DNA from: an uncultured Rhodocyclaceae bacterium | GTDB taxonomy: Bacteria > Pseudomonadota > Gammaproteobacteria > Burkholderiales > Rhodocyclaceae | Direction: 5' to 3' | Length of the DNA stretch: 64,000 bases | Assembly: GCA_907163075.1 (NCBI GenBank) | Contig: CAJQTY010000001.1 | Span: 3,394,580 to 3,458,579, forward strand | Program-made: the position numbers and the translations under genes | Notes under the pieces: generated by a model | Database searches by the model: none | The model's input: only the letters and a program-made list of their open reading frames with translations | What the model was told of the DNA's origin: nothing | Shown: positions 1-12,603 of the stretch, piece after piece | Position numbering within the stretch: position 1 is the stretch's first letter | Layout: each line of letters starts with the position of its first letter

Positions 1-1232
1 GGGCGCAGGCCAATCTCGACTTCAGCTTCAGCATTCCGGCCACCCCGGCGGCGCAGCCGCAGATCGTCACCAACGGCAACACGGCGCTGGCGCTCGGCGT
101 CATGGCGTCGGGCATGGAACTGTGCGCGATGTACCCGATCACCCCGGCCACCTCGGCATCGCACTATCTTTCCGAAGTGTTCGAGAAAGTGGGCGGCATC
201 GTGCACCAGGCCGAGGACGAAATTGCCGCCTGCGCCTTCGCGATCGGCGCCTCGTATGCCAGCAAATGCACCATCACCATCACCTCGGGACCGGGCTATT
301 CGCTCAAGCAGGAAGCCATCGGCCTGGCGGTCATGGCCGAAATCCCGCTGGTCGTCGTCAATGTCCAGCGCGGCGGCCCGAGCACCGGCCAGCCGACCAA
401 GGTCGAGCAAGGCGATCTGATGACGGCCATCTTCGGCAGCCATGGCGATGCGCCTAAGGTCGTCATGGCCCCGGCGACCATCGAGGACTGTTTCTACTCG
501 GTCATCACCGCGCGCAAAATCGCCGAAGCCTTCAACATGGTCGTCGTCATTCTTACCGACGCCAGCCTGTCGTCGTCACAACAGCCCTTCACACGCCCGC
601 AGTTCAACGAGGCATGGCTGGCGCCTCCCTATGACCAGAGCCCGGTTCCTGAAGGCGCCAGGCCCTATGACTGGGATGCCACGACCGGGCTCGCCCGCCG
701 CTTCATTCCCGGCCAGCCTGGCGGCATGCATACCGTGACCGGGCTCGCCCACGACCGGGATAGCCATGTCGCCTACGATCCGGATATCAACCAGGAGAGC
801 CTGCGGGCGCGCAGCCTGAAACTGGCCGCGCTGCAAAAGACGCTGACGGCTCCCGAGATTTTCGGCGACGCCAAGGGCGATCTTCTTGTCCTCGGCTGGG
901 GCAGCACCAAGGGCGCCATCGAGGAAGCCGTGGCAAGCCTGCGCGCGGAAGGCAAGAAGGTGTCCTCGATCCACTTGCGTTTCCTGCAGCCGATGCAGCC
1001 CGGCATCAAGGAAATCATGAAGCGCTTCAAGAAAGTCATGACCATCGAGACCAACTGGAGCGACAGCCCGGACGAGGAAATCATCGACGAAAACAATCGT
1101 CGCTACTCGTCAATGGCGATCCTACTGCGCTCGCGTTATCTGGTCGATGTTGACTGCTGGAGCGAGGTCAGGGGCCAGCCGGTCAAGCCGAGCACGATCC
1201 GCCGCGTCGTCCTTGCCAAGCTAAACAAGTAA
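1..1232 (+). CDS. korA: 2-oxoacid:ferredoxin oxidoreductase alpha subunit (5' end outside window)
   Basis: Alpha (pyrimidine-plus-transketolase II type) subunit of a 2-oxoglutarate/2-oxoacid:ferredoxin oxidoreductase, which with KorB oxidatively decarboxylates a 2-oxoacid to its CoA ester and reduces ferredoxin in the cytoplasm. The reading frame is open from base 3, so the true start lies left of the window. Visible family marks are GNTALALGVMASG followed by MYPITPATSAS, the conserved core of the alpha subunit, then the SGPGYSLKQEAIGLAVMAEIP stretch. The C-terminal domain (LLVLGWGSTKGAIEEAV) is the transketolase-C-like domain. The N-terminal gamma-like domain usual in KorA is probably upstream. 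korB follows after 13 bases, so the pair is an operon. The exact substrate (2-oxoglutarate, pyruvate, branched-chain or aromatic oxoacid) cannot be fixed from sequence alone. Confidence 0.9.
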   Translation, partial: AQANLDFSFSIPATPAAQPQIVTNGNTALALGVMASGMELCAMYPITPATSASHYLSEVFEKVGGIVHQAEDEIAACAFAIGASYASKCTITITSGPGYSLKQEAIGLAVMAEIPLVVVNVQRGGPSTGQPTKVEQGDLMTAIFGSHGDAPKVVMAPATIEDCFYSVITARKIAEAFNMVVVILTDASLSSSQQPFTRPQFNEAWLAPPYDQSPVPEGARPYDWDATTGLARRFIPGQPGGMHTVTGLAHDRDSHVAYDPDINQESLRARSLKLAALQKTLTAPEIFGDAKGDLLVLGWGSTKGAIEEAVASLRAEGKKVSSIHLRFLQPMQPGIKEIMKRFKKVMTIETNWSDSPDEEIIDENNRRYSSMAILLRSRYLVDVDCWSEVRGQPVKPSTIRRVVLAKLNK

Positions 1233-1245
1233 GGGAAATGAAACC

Positions 1246-2199
1246 ATGAACTGTTCCGCCACGGATTGCCTGCTTCAGATGTACGACGAGCAACATGATC
1301 TGGAAGATTACCAGAGCGGCGTTCCGCGCTGGTGCACGGGCTGCGGCGACAATGCCATTCTCGCCGCCGTCCAGCGCCTGTGCCGCGACGAGGGATTGCG
1401 CCCGGAGAAGACCGTATTCGTGTCGGGGATCGGCTGCTCGAGCCGCTTCCCGCACTACATGAAAACCTACGGCTTCCATGGCATCCACGGGCGCGCGCTA
1501 CCGGTCGCCGAAGGCGTCAAGATGGCCCGGCCGGATCTCACCGTGTTTGTCAATACGGGCGACGGCGATTGCTGCAGTATCGGCGCGGCGCACTGGATCC
1601 ACGCCATCCGCTACAACATGAACCTGACGGTGTTTCTGCACGACAATCAGATCTACGGCCTGACCAAGAAACAGGCTTCGCCGACCTCACCGATCGGCAC
1701 CAAGAGCAACACCACGCCGCGCGGCAGCTATCTGGATGCCCTCAACCCGCTCAGTGTGACGCTGGGCGTGGCCAATGCCTCGTTCGTCGCGCAGGCCGTC
1801 GACTGGATACCGGAAAGCCTGTTCGAGATCGTCAAGGCCGCCTATCACCACAAGGGATTCTCGTTCGTCCGCATCCTGCAGCGCTGCCCGGAATGGCTGC
1901 CGAAGTCGCTCGACCCCTGGATGCAGGATCCCAACAGCGTCCAGTTGCTGCATCACGAAAACGCGCTGCAAATTAGCGCCGGACTCTCCAGGGTCTATAA
2001 AAACCAGTTGCGCCATGACCCCCTCGACATGAACCGGGCGCGCGAGATAGCCTCCAGCCACGACGTCATTCCGGTCGGCATCCTCTACCAGAACCGGGAT
2101 ATTCCCCGCTATGAGGAGACACGGCAAACCGGCGTCCTGCGGACGACCGCGACGGTGCGAAAAGGCTTTGAAGCCGAACTCGACAAGTACTCGGTCTGA
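1246..2199 (+). CDS. korB: 2-oxoacid:ferredoxin oxidoreductase beta subunit
   Basis: Thiamine-pyrophosphate-binding beta subunit of the oxidoreductase started by korA. It shows the cysteine motif PRWCTGCGDNAIL near residue 27, the GIGCSSRFPHYMKTYGFHGIHGRA segment, and the TPP/Mg site NTGDGDCCSIGAAHWIHAIRYN with HDNQIYGLTKKQASPTSPIGT, all as in KorB/PorB. Length (317 residues) is normal for the KGOR type. The chosen ATG has AAGGGAA upstream; a second in-frame ATG at 1279 would remove 11 residues that are not conserved in the family. This subunit carries the active-site TPP and one Fe-S cluster in studied homologues. The next gene begins about 105 bases downstream. Confidence 0.92.
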   Translation: MNCSATDCLLQMYDEQHDLEDYQSGVPRWCTGCGDNAILAAVQRLCRDEGLRPEKTVFVSGIGCSSRFPHYMKTYGFHGIHGRALPVAEGVKMARPDLTVFVNTGDGDCCSIGAAHWIHAIRYNMNLTVFLHDNQIYGLTKKQASPTSPIGTKSNTTPRGSYLDALNPLSVTLGVANASFVAQAVDWIPESLFEIVKAAYHHKGFSFVRILQRCPEWLPKSLDPWMQDPNSVQLLHHENALQISAGLSRVYKNQLRHDPLDMNRAREIASSHDVIPVGILYQNRDIPRYEETRQTGVLRTTATVRKGFEAELDKYSV

Positions 2200-2304
2200 G
2201 CCGGGACGTCACTGAATCAGAAACACAGCGGTAGCCTCGAAGGATCGGCATGACCCGACTCGAGGCACGTAGTTAAACGACTTAAACGGGATGGCTACAC
2301 TCCT

Positions 2305-4497
2305 ATGGATGCTGATCTGCAAGCGCATGTTGCTTTTTATCTGACCGGGAAGCGACTGAACTCCCAACTGCAGGCGATCGACGGACTTGGTCTTCGCCCT
2401 GCCCTGTTCGCCGGCTATCGCGACCTGACCCGGCTGCGTTACGACTTTCCGCTGGTCCTCCTCACGGACCGTCCGGACGGCGCCTTTGTTGAACCGCTGT
2501 CCGGCCTGATCGACGCCATTCTCGACAAGATCGCCAGGGGCGACGATGGCGAACGGATCAGGAAACACGTCCTGCGTCTCGAACAGGACATACGCGTGCT
2601 GGTGGCCGGCGGCGCCGGCGGCGCGTTCTCGGCACTCTGGGATCAGGCGGCCGCGCCCTTGATCGGGCAAGACAAGCTGATCGCCGACAGCCTGTCGCGC
2701 GCCCGTGTCAATCTAAAGATCGACGGCGACGTGGTCGACTGCGATGCGGCCCTGCCATTCCGCCTGCTCGGTCACGCCTGGGGCCTTACCCAGGAGCAGC
2801 GGGCAAAAAAATTTGGCGAAAACGTCAGACGGCTGGTTCTCAAGCTGTCCGATATCATCAAGGCCGACTTCGCGAATTCAAACGCCGGGAAAAGCGCCAA
2901 AATTCTCAAGGCCTCCTTCGGCGCCGGCCCGATGGACCACTTCGATTTCGAAGCGATGTCGCGCATTCTTACCCAGGCCGCGCCCAAGGTGAGTCTCTCC
3001 AAGAGCCGGCGACAGCGCGTGGAAGATCTCCTTGCCGTCCTCAAGTCGCAGAAGTTCTTCCCCTCGTCGGACGCTGAGGCCGGCACAAGCTACTCTTTCG
3101 CCTTCGATTCCTGCAGCAGCGCGCTCAAGGCCTATCGCGAACGTTTGCCCAAAGCGATCGAACTGGCCAGGGCCGTCGCCATTGCCGAGTTGGAGATCAG
3201 GGGCGAATACAGCGAAGCAAAGCATTCTTCCCTGTTCGAGTCGTTCGGCGAAAATGGGCTGGAAGCCAGTGAACTGGCCTTCCTGCCGGATTACCTGGTA
3301 CGCCTCGATGCCGGGAAGCTATCCGGCGCGGAACAGAACACGCTGACCGAGATCCTTTCGGCCGATTTGCCGATCAAGATCCTGGTGCAAACCGACGACG
3401 TCATCGAAGAATCGCCGGTCGGCAATGGCCATCTTGCCTTTGCCCTGCGCAGCCGGCAACTGGCCAGCATGGCCATGGGTGTCAACGAGGTTTTCGTGCT
3501 GCAATCCCCGGCGGCAAACCTTTATCCGATGCGCCAGCAGATCCAGCGCGGGCTCGACTATGCCGGCCCGGCCCTGTTCAGCGTATTCTCCGGTGCGGCG
3601 AAAACCACCGGCGGGCTTCCGCCCTACCTGATCGGCGCCGCCGCACTCGAGTCGCGCGTGTTCCCGGCCTTCACCTTCGATCCGTCGGCCGGACTGAACT
3701 GGGCGTCGCGCTTTTCTCTGGCCGGCAATCCGCAGGCCGAGCTTGACTGGCCCATCCGTGAATTCTCCTATGAAGACGAAAAGAATCAGGCCGTTACCGA
3801 GCAGATCCCCTTCACCCTGATCGATTTCGTCGCCTGCGACTCGCGCTACGGCAAACACTTTGCCAGCGTCCCGAGAGTGCGCTGGGACGACACGCTGACG
3901 CCGATCGGCGACGCCGTGGCGCGCGAACGCCGGGTGCAAGTCGAAACAGTGCCGTGCCTGATGATGGTCGACCCCGAAAACCGGCTGCAGCGGATCCTCG
4001 TCGACGAAAAACTGATCCGCGAAGCACGCCGTTGCCGGTCGATGTGGAACAGCCTGCAGGAACTCGGCGGAATTCATAACTCGCATGTCGAGCGATTGCT
4101 GGCGCAGGAAAAGAAGCGAGGGGAGGCATCCGCCGTGCCGGCAAACGTCTCGCCTCCGGTCCAGCCGACTGCGGCCACAGCCGCATCAGTAGCTCCACCA
4201 ACCGTGCCGGCGACGGTCGAAGCCGTAGCGCAGGAATCCGAGCGGTCTCCCGACGAGGCCTATATCGAGACGGCGCGCTGCTCGACCTGCAATGAATGCA
4301 CGCAGATCAACAACAAGATGTTCGCTTACGATGGCAACAAACAGGCCTACATCGCCGATGTCAGCGCGGGAACCTACGCCCAGTTGGTGGAAGCGGCCGA
4401 GAACTGCCAGGTGTCAATCATCCATCCTGGCAAACCGCGCAACCCGAACGAAGCGGGACTGGAAGAACTGCTCAAGCGTGCCGAGCTATTTGCCTAA
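2305..4497 (+). CDS. Large protein with C-terminal single-cluster ferredoxin-like domain, linked to korAB
   Basis: 730-residue protein without a characterised function that I can name. The N-terminal 600 residues look soluble, with no signal peptide or membrane segment. Around residues 615-655 there is a low-complexity Ala/Pro/Val linker, and the last 70 residues form a ferredoxin-like module: CSTCNECTQINNKMF, then ENCQVSIIHPGKPRNPNE, giving a CxxCxxC...C set for one [4Fe-4S] cluster. Its position 105 bases after korB suggests a partner that takes electrons from, or docks with, the 2-oxoacid oxidoreductase. The long N-terminal region resembles proteins found beside such korAB pairs rather than the NAD(P)H-oxidising KorC of the Thauera/Azoarcus type. 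The role is inference from the ferredoxin tail and the neighbours. A weak hairpin plus T-run follows at 4538-4560. Confidence 0.7.
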   Translation: MDADLQAHVAFYLTGKRLNSQLQAIDGLGLRPALFAGYRDLTRLRYDFPLVLLTDRPDGAFVEPLSGLIDAILDKIARGDDGERIRKHVLRLEQDIRVLVAGGAGGAFSALWDQAAAPLIGQDKLIADSLSRARVNLKIDGDVVDCDAALPFRLLGHAWGLTQEQRAKKFGENVRRLVLKLSDIIKADFANSNAGKSAKILKASFGAGPMDHFDFEAMSRILTQAAPKVSLSKSRRQRVEDLLAVLKSQKFFPSSDAEAGTSYSFAFDSCSSALKAYRERLPKAIELARAVAIAELEIRGEYSEAKHSSLFESFGENGLEASELAFLPDYLVRLDAGKLSGAEQNTLTEILSADLPIKILVQTDDVIEESPVGNGHLAFALRSRQLASMAMGVNEVFVLQSPAANLYPMRQQIQRGLDYAGPALFSVFSGAAKTTGGLPPYLIGAAALESRVFPAFTFDPSAGLNWASRFSLAGNPQAELDWPIREFSYEDEKNQAVTEQIPFTLIDFVACDSRYGKHFASVPRVRWDDTLTPIGDAVARERRVQVETVPCLMMVDPENRLQRILVDEKLIREARRCRSMWNSLQELGGIHNSHVERLLAQEKKRGEASAVPANVSPPVQPTAATAASVAPPTVPATVEAVAQESERSPDEAYIETARCSTCNECTQINNKMFAYDGNKQAYIADVSAGTYAQLVEAAENCQVSIIHPGKPRNPNEAGLEELLKRAELFA

Positions 4498-4537
4498 CCC
4501 GAACTTTGGCCCCTAAACTGTCCAGGACCCAGATCTA

Positions 4538-4560
4538 GCGAGGGCTTTCGCCGTTTTTTT
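4538..4560 (+). terminator. Candidate intrinsic terminator after the kor operon
   Basis: GCGA (4538-4541) and TCGC (4548-4551) can pair around a six-base loop, and a run of seven T follows at 4554-4560. The stem is short, so termination strength is uncertain, but the position 40 bases after the last kor-linked stop codon fits. Confidence 0.45.
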
Positions 4561-4640
4561 GACTTACATGTACCCATATCGGTGTAATTTTTATGTTTCG
4601 CTAGTCTAGTGATCCGATCTTGATGGCGCTTATTTGAAAG

Positions 4641-4741
4641 CTACGCCGGTTAGGCTTTAAGCGGCGTAGGGCGGATGAGCGTAGCGTTATCCGCCGAATG
4701 GCGCTCAGACGGCGGAAGGCGCTGCCCTTTTCCGCCCTACC
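4641..4741. repeat. Clustered palindromic repeat (REP-like)
   Basis: Three overlapping inverted repeats are visible. CTACGCCG (4641-4648) pairs with CGGCGTAG (4662-4669); GGCGGAT (4670-4676) pairs with ATCCGCC (4689-4695); GTAGGGCGG (4666-4674) pairs with CCGCCCTAC (4732-4740). This GTAGGGCGGAT...ATCCGCC pattern is the kind of dispersed intergenic palindrome common in beta- and gammaproteobacteria. It lies between the kor operon and a transposase remnant. No gene is supported in 4498-4799. Confidence 0.7.
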
Positions 4742-4799
4742 GGCCATTGGTATAAGTTCCAGGCAGCGGGCAACACTACACTAGTTATTTTTAGTGTCT

Positions 4800-5096
4800 A
4801 TGAATGTGGTCATGTACGTTGAGACCGTTCCCAACCGAAACTCGCCACCAGCCATCGGGCTGCGGGAGTCCTACCGCGAAGCGGGCAAGGTCAGGAAGCA
4901 AGCCTTGGCCAATCGGGTGGCCTGGCCGGCCGGGCTGGTCGGGCATTTCAAAGTCCTGTTGCGCGGCGACGCCGCCGTCGAATCGTCGCCAGCGGTGCTG
5001 GCGATCGAGCGCAACCGGCCACATGGCCATGTGGCGGCCGTGCGTGGGACGGCACACGCCCGCGTCGAAGCGGACGACCCGCCGCATGCTGCATGA
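4800..5096 (+). pseudogene. N-terminal remnant of an IS1634-family transposase
   Basis: Only about 95 codons survive. The translation MYVETVPNRNSPPAIGLRES, then YREAGKVRKQALAN, then LLRGD and later RNRPHGHVAAVRGTAH, follows the N-terminal order of IS1634-type transposases: opening motif, RESYREGGKVRKRTLAN, then the PHGHV segment. The frame then stops and the DDE catalytic region is absent. The remnant lies between the repeat cluster and the convergent serS stop codon. A full-length IS1634-type gene occurs elsewhere in the window (51483-53219), but the two are clearly different elements. Confidence 0.72.
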
Positions 5097-5152
5097 CGAC
5101 ACGGCGACCGGTCGCTCGGTCGTTCGGTCGTGTACTTCATATTGCCTGACTA

Positions 5153-7756
<2,604 letters not shown>

Positions 7757-7764
<8 letters not shown>

Positions 7765-8368
7765 CGATGACGTCGACGCCGGCTGGCGGCGTGAAGCGGA
7801 AAAGCGTCGATGCCAGCGGCGGATTGCGCTCGAGACGCGAGAAGATGAGCGATGTCGTCTGGCCAAAGTTGTCGAACAATTCCATCGCCTTCAGATCGTT
7901 TCCAGCAAAGCCAAGCTGCAATTTTTCAAAGCCGCTGTCCGGCTGTTTCGGTGTTGCTTCGAGCCATTCGAGCCCTTCGCGCTCGCCGACTTCGCGCAGA
8001 GTGAAGTTCTTGTCGAGCGAATTGCCGCCGAGGAGCAATGCCGCCGGTGTGCTGCCCAGCGCGGCACCGAACTGTTTCACCGTCACCTGGCGCAGGTCCG
8101 GGTCGTAGATCCAGACTTTCTCGCCGTCGCCGACCAGCAACTGGCTGTAGGGCTTATCGATCTGCCAGCGAAACTTGCCGGGGCGGGAAAGCATCATCAC
8201 GCCCAGCGACTGCTGCGGCTTCATTCCGTTCTTGGCAACAACGATCTGCGCGAAATCCGTGCGCAAAGTCTTCGTCGATTCGAGGAAGCGGTGCAGCTTG
8301 TCGATGGCACCAGCGCTGGCAATCTGGGCGACGACCATGGTCGCCGCGGCAAAAATAAAACGTCGCAT
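7757..8368 (-). CDS. lolA: Outer-membrane lipoprotein carrier protein LolA
   Basis: Periplasmic chaperone that takes lipoproteins from LolCDE and hands them to LolB at the outer membrane. It has a Sec signal peptide ([20 protein letters not shown], cleavage near residue 19-20). Mature-domain motifs typical of LolA include LRTDFAQ, SRPGKFRWQIDKPYSQLLVGDGEKVWIYDPDLRQV and a PAALLLGG turn. The 203-residue length is normal. Its start codon overlaps the ftsK stop (TGATG), and its end overlaps the rarA start by 8 bases, which marks a coupled operon. Confidence 0.94.
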
Positions 8369-10701
8369 CAGTTTTCTTCCTTGCGCGCGATGACCTCGCG
8401 GCCGCCACGTCCGTCCATGGCCGATACCAGACCGGCCTTCTCCATCGCTTCGATCAGGCGCGCCGAGCGGTTGTAGCCGATGCGCAGATGGCGTTGTACC
8501 AGCGAGATCGAGGCGCGGCGGTTCTTGAGCACGATCTCGACGGCCTGGTCGTAGAGCGCATCCGCCTCGGCATCGTCGGCTGCATCGGTGTCGCCGTTTT
8601 CGCCCTCGCCGTCATCGTCGAGACCGGCACCGGTGAGCACGCCTTCAACGTAGTCGGGCGCACCGGCACGCTTCAGGTAATCGACCACATGATGCACTTC
8701 CTCGTCGGCGACAAAAGCGCCGTGCACGCGCGTCGGGTAACCGGTGCCCGGCGCCAGGTAGAGCATGTCGCCTTGACCGAGCAATGCCTCGGCGCCCATC
8801 TGGTCGAGGATGGTGCGCGAATCGATCTTCGACGACACCTGGAAGGACATGCGCGTCGGAATGTTGGCCTTGATCAGGCCGGTGATCACGTCGACCGAAG
8901 GCCGCTGCGTCGCCAGAATCAGGTGAATGCCGGCCGCCCGCGCCTTCTGGGCGAGGCGCGCGATCAGCTGCTCAACCTTTTTGCCGGCAACCATCATCAG
9001 GTCGGCCAGTTCGTCGATGACGACGACGATGTGCGGCATGGAAACCAGCGGTTCGGCCGCTTCCGGCGTCAGCGAAAACGGGTTCGTCAGTTTCTTGCCG
9101 GCCTTCTCCGCATCCTTGATGCGGTGGTTGAGGCCGGCAATATTGCGCACGCCCATGGCTGACATCAGCTTGTAGCGCTTTTCCATTTCGGCCACGCACC
9201 AGTTGAGTGCGTTGGCCGCGTGTTTCATGTCGACGACGACCGGCGCCAGCAGATGCGGAATACCTTCGTAGATCGACAGCTCAAGCATTTTCGGGTCGAC
9301 CAGAATGAGCCGCACCTTGTCCGGCTCGGACTTGTAGAGCAGCGACAGGATCATGGCGTTGATGCCGACCGATTTGCCCGAGCCGGTCGTCCCGGCAACC
9401 AGCAGATGCGGCATCTTGGCCAGGTCGACGACCACCGGATGGCCGCCGATATCCTTGCCCAGCGTCATCGCCAGCGGCGATGACATGTCGTGATAGGCGC
9501 TGCTCGAAATGATCTCCGACAGCCGCACGATCTGCCGCTTGGCATTGGGTAGTTCAAGCGCCATGCACGATTTGCCGGGCACCGTCTCGACGACGCGGAT
9601 CGACGACATCGACAGGGCGCGCGCCATATCCTTGGCCAGGTTGACGATCTGCGCGCCTTTCACGCCGACCGCCGGCTCGATTTCGTAACGGGTGATGACC
9701 GGACCCGGATAAGCCGCCAGCACCTTGACCAGGACGCCGAAGTCGGCGAGCTTGCGCTCGATCAGGCGCGAGGTGTATTCCAGGCTTTCCGGGCTGACGC
9801 GATCGGTCTGCAAGGCCGCTGGTTCGAGCAAATGCAACGGCGGCAGCAGTCCGCCCGCCACCGCCTCGGGGAACAGCGGTACCTGGCGTTCGCGCTCGAT
9901 GCGCTTCTCGACCTTGGCCGGGACGGGTGCCACCGGCGGCGGCGTCTCGATGAAAATCGGCTCCTGCGTTTCCACGCGCTTTTTCTCGACCTCGACCACC
10001 GCTTCGCGTTCGCGCGCCACCTCGCGCCCGATCCGCCTGTCCTTCCAGCGATCGAAGAGGCTTAGCGCCGCCGCATAAGCGTCTTCGAGAAGCGCACCGA
10101 GGCGCTCCATCGTGGACAGCCACGACATTCCCGAAAACAGGCTCCAGCCGAGCACCAGCGCGGCGAGCAGGGTCAGCGTCGCGCCCGTGTAGCCGAGAAA
10201 ACGGACCGACAGCTTGCCCATCTCGATCCCCAGCAAACCGCCCGGAGCCAGCGGCAACTGGGTCTTGAGCGTGTAAAAACGCAGTGCTTCGAGCCCGCTG
10301 CTGGCGACGATCAGGACAACAAAGCCGGCCAGAGCGATAAAGAGGGGGCGACGATCCGCCGTGCGCAGTCCGTCCAGCCGGCGGTAACCCCACCACACGA
10401 AAGCGATCAGCAGGCCAATCCACCACCAGGCCGAGAGACCGAAGACATAAAGCAGCAGATCGGCCAGCCAAGCACCTCCACGGCCAGCCGGATTGTGCAG
10501 GGTCGTCGTCGGCATGGCGTGCGACCAGCCCGGATCGGCGCGATCATAGCCCCACAGCGCCAGGGCGAGAAAGGCGGCGACAACGACCAGCGCCAGCCAG
10601 CGCGATTCCTGCAGTACGGCCGCGATTTTTTCGGGAAGCGGGCTGGGCGGATTCGAAGCGCTGTCGATCCGGCCGGTGATTTTCTTTTGCAGCGAAGCCA
10701 T
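8368..10701 (-). CDS. ftsK: DNA translocase FtsK
   Basis: Septal DNA pump that clears and aligns the chromosome terminus during division and activates XerCD recombination. The N-terminal 200 residues contain four hydrophobic membrane segments, followed by a charged Glu/Arg linker. The motor domain has [14 protein letters not shown] (Walker A), [15 protein letters not shown] (Walker B) and [20 protein letters not shown]. The C-terminal gamma winged helix ([24 protein letters not shown]) reads KOPS. At 777 residues it is a short-linker FtsK (SpoIIIE-like length). First gene of the ftsK-lolA-rarA-serS unit. Confidence 0.96.
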   Translation of the reverse strand: MASLQKKITGRIDSASNPPSPLPEKIAAVLQESRWLALVVVAAFLALALWGYDRADPGWSHAMPTTTLHNPAGRGGAWLADLLLYVFGLSAWWWIGLLIAFVWWGYRRLDGLRTADRRPLFIALAGFVVLIVASSGLEALRFYTLKTQLPLAPGGLLGIEMGKLSVRFLGYTGATLTLLAALVLGWSLFSGMSWLSTMERLGALLEDAYAAALSLFDRWKDRRIGREVAREREAVVEVEKKRVETQEPIFIETPPPVAPVPAKVEKRIERERQVPLFPEAVAGGLLPPLHLLEPAALQTDRVSPESLEYTSRLIERKLADFGVLVKVLAAYPGPVITRYEIEPAVGVKGAQIVNLAKDMARALSMSSIRVVETVPGKSCMALELPNAKRQIVRLSEIISSSAYHDMSSPLAMTLGKDIGGHPVVVDLAKMPHLLVAGTTGSGKSVGINAMILSLLYKSEPDKVRLILVDPKMLELSIYEGIPHLLAPVVVDMKHAANALNWCVAEMEKRYKLMSAMGVRNIAGLNHRIKDAEKAGKKLTNPFSLTPEAAEPLVSMPHIVVVIDELADLMMVAGKKVEQLIARLAQKARAAGIHLILATQRPSVDVITGLIKANIPTRMSFQVSSKIDSRTILDQMGAEALLGQGDMLYLAPGTGYPTRVHGAFVADEEVHHVVDYLKRAGAPDYVEGVLTGAGLDDDGEGENGDTDAADDAEADALYDQAVEIVLKNRRASISLVQRHLRIGYNRSARLIEAMEKAGLVSAMDGRGGREVIARKEEN

Positions 10702-10765
10702 CTATATCCGTGGAAACTGGAAAAGGGGGATTATAGCCGGCCCTCAGCTACTTCCGAGAATGCAC

Positions 10766-11440
10766 TTAATCCTCGGTAAGGACGATACGCCCCTCTTCAA
10801 CACGGATGTAACCGCTGCGCTCCAGGTCCTTCATGACACGACTGACCATCTCGCGCGAAGCGCCAACCATCTTGGCCATATCCTGCTTGGTCACCTTGCG
10901 CTTTATCACGCGCAAACCGTTTTCCTTGACGGAGAAATCCAGCAGCAGCTTGGCGACGCGGCCATAGACATCCATCAGCGCCAGGCTCTCGATCTTCCGG
11001 TTCGCCTCGCGCAAACGCCAAACGAGGTTCTTCATGATGTTCAGGCAGAGATCCACGTTTTCGGCCAATGCACTCTTGAAGTCTGTCTTGGCGATCACCA
11101 GCAGCTCGCAACTCTCGCTGGCCACAACGTCGGCGGAGCGCGGCGAACCGTCGATCAGCCCCATCTCGCCAAAGCACTCGCCGGCGCCGAGCAGCGACAG
11201 AATCACCTCGTTTCCTTCGCTGTCGCGGTTCAGCACTTTCGCACTTCCCTCTACAATAACGAAAAGCGAGTCGGTACTGGCGCCGGCGTGCACGATCGTC
11301 GTGTTGCGCGGCACCTTGCGGCGGATCGCCATACGCGAAATTTGCTCGAGCTGTGCGTCAGTCAGCCCGGCAAACAGGGGTATATTGAGCAACAAAACCA
11401 GGCCCGTTCCCCTGCCAGCTTGACGCTGTTCTATGTGCAT
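10766..11440 (-). CDS. Crp/Fnr-family transcriptional regulator
   Basis: 224-residue regulator with an N-terminal cyclic-nucleotide-binding-like beta roll (IPLFAGLTDAQLEQI, then FVIVEGSAKVLNRDSEGNEVILSLLGAGECFGEMGLIDGSPRSADV) and a C-terminal winged helix-turn-helix (KQDMAKMVGASREMVSRVMKDLERSGYIRV). There is no N-terminal cysteine cluster, so it is not an oxygen-sensing Fnr; the PRSADV phosphate-binding cassette is Crp-like. Target genes cannot be read from this window. It is divergent from trxB across a 146-base gap and lies 65 bases upstream of ftsK on the same strand. Confidence 0.9.
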   Translation of the reverse strand: MHIEQRQAGRGTGLVLLLNIPLFAGLTDAQLEQISRMAIRRKVPRNTTIVHAGASTDSLFVIVEGSAKVLNRDSEGNEVILSLLGAGECFGEMGLIDGSPRSADVVASESCELLVIAKTDFKSALAENVDLCLNIMKNLVWRLREANRKIESLALMDVYGRVAKLLLDFSVKENGLRVIKRKVTKQDMAKMVGASREMVSRVMKDLERSGYIRVEEGRIVLTED

Positions 11441-11522
11441 TGAATCTTCTTTCTTGTATTGATTTCGTTTTAACGAGCCACTGTCGAATTATTTAACACT
11501 TGCCACTTCCACAAGTCAAGCA

Positions 11523-11554
11523 TTGGCAGTCCATAATGTATTTTTGCTTATAAT
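11523..11554 (+). promoter_or_regulatory. Possible sigma-70 promoter for trxB
   Basis: TATAAT at 11549-11554 is an exact -10 consensus about 33 bases before the trxB start codon. TTGGCA at 11523-11528 could serve as -35, but the 20-base spacer is longer than optimal. An AAGGAG ribosome-binding site precedes the trxB ATG. Confidence 0.4.
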
Positions 11555-11571
11555 TTTCCATTCGTCATTAA

Positions 11572-12546
<975 letters not shown>

Positions 12547-12552
12547 ATGACG

Positions 12553-12584
12553 GCCGGCGGCGGGGTCTCTTCCCCGCCGCCGGC
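12553..12584 (+). terminator. Strong GC hairpin after trxB
   Basis: GCCGGCGGCGGGG (12553-12565) is perfectly complementary to CCCCGCCGCCGGC (12572-12584) with a six-base loop TCTCTT. No T-tract follows, so it is not a textbook intrinsic terminator. It may be a 3'-end stabiliser or attenuator between trxB and the Smr gene. It also argues that the downstream gene starts at 12604, after the stem, and not at the ATG touching the trxB stop codon. Confidence 0.6.
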
Positions 12585-12603
12585 AGCCACCCGCCCCTGC
12601 CCC

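Noticed and set aside
7765-7866. Longer RarA start at 7866
   Set aside because: The 34 extra residues are an Arg/Ser-rich shadow of lolA; the GTG at 7764 gives the family N-terminus and a coupled overlap.
12547-12603. Earlier start of the Smr gene at the ATG touching the trxB stop codon
   Set aside because: The added residues would be encoded by the perfect 13-bp stem and look non-native; conserved protein begins after 12604.
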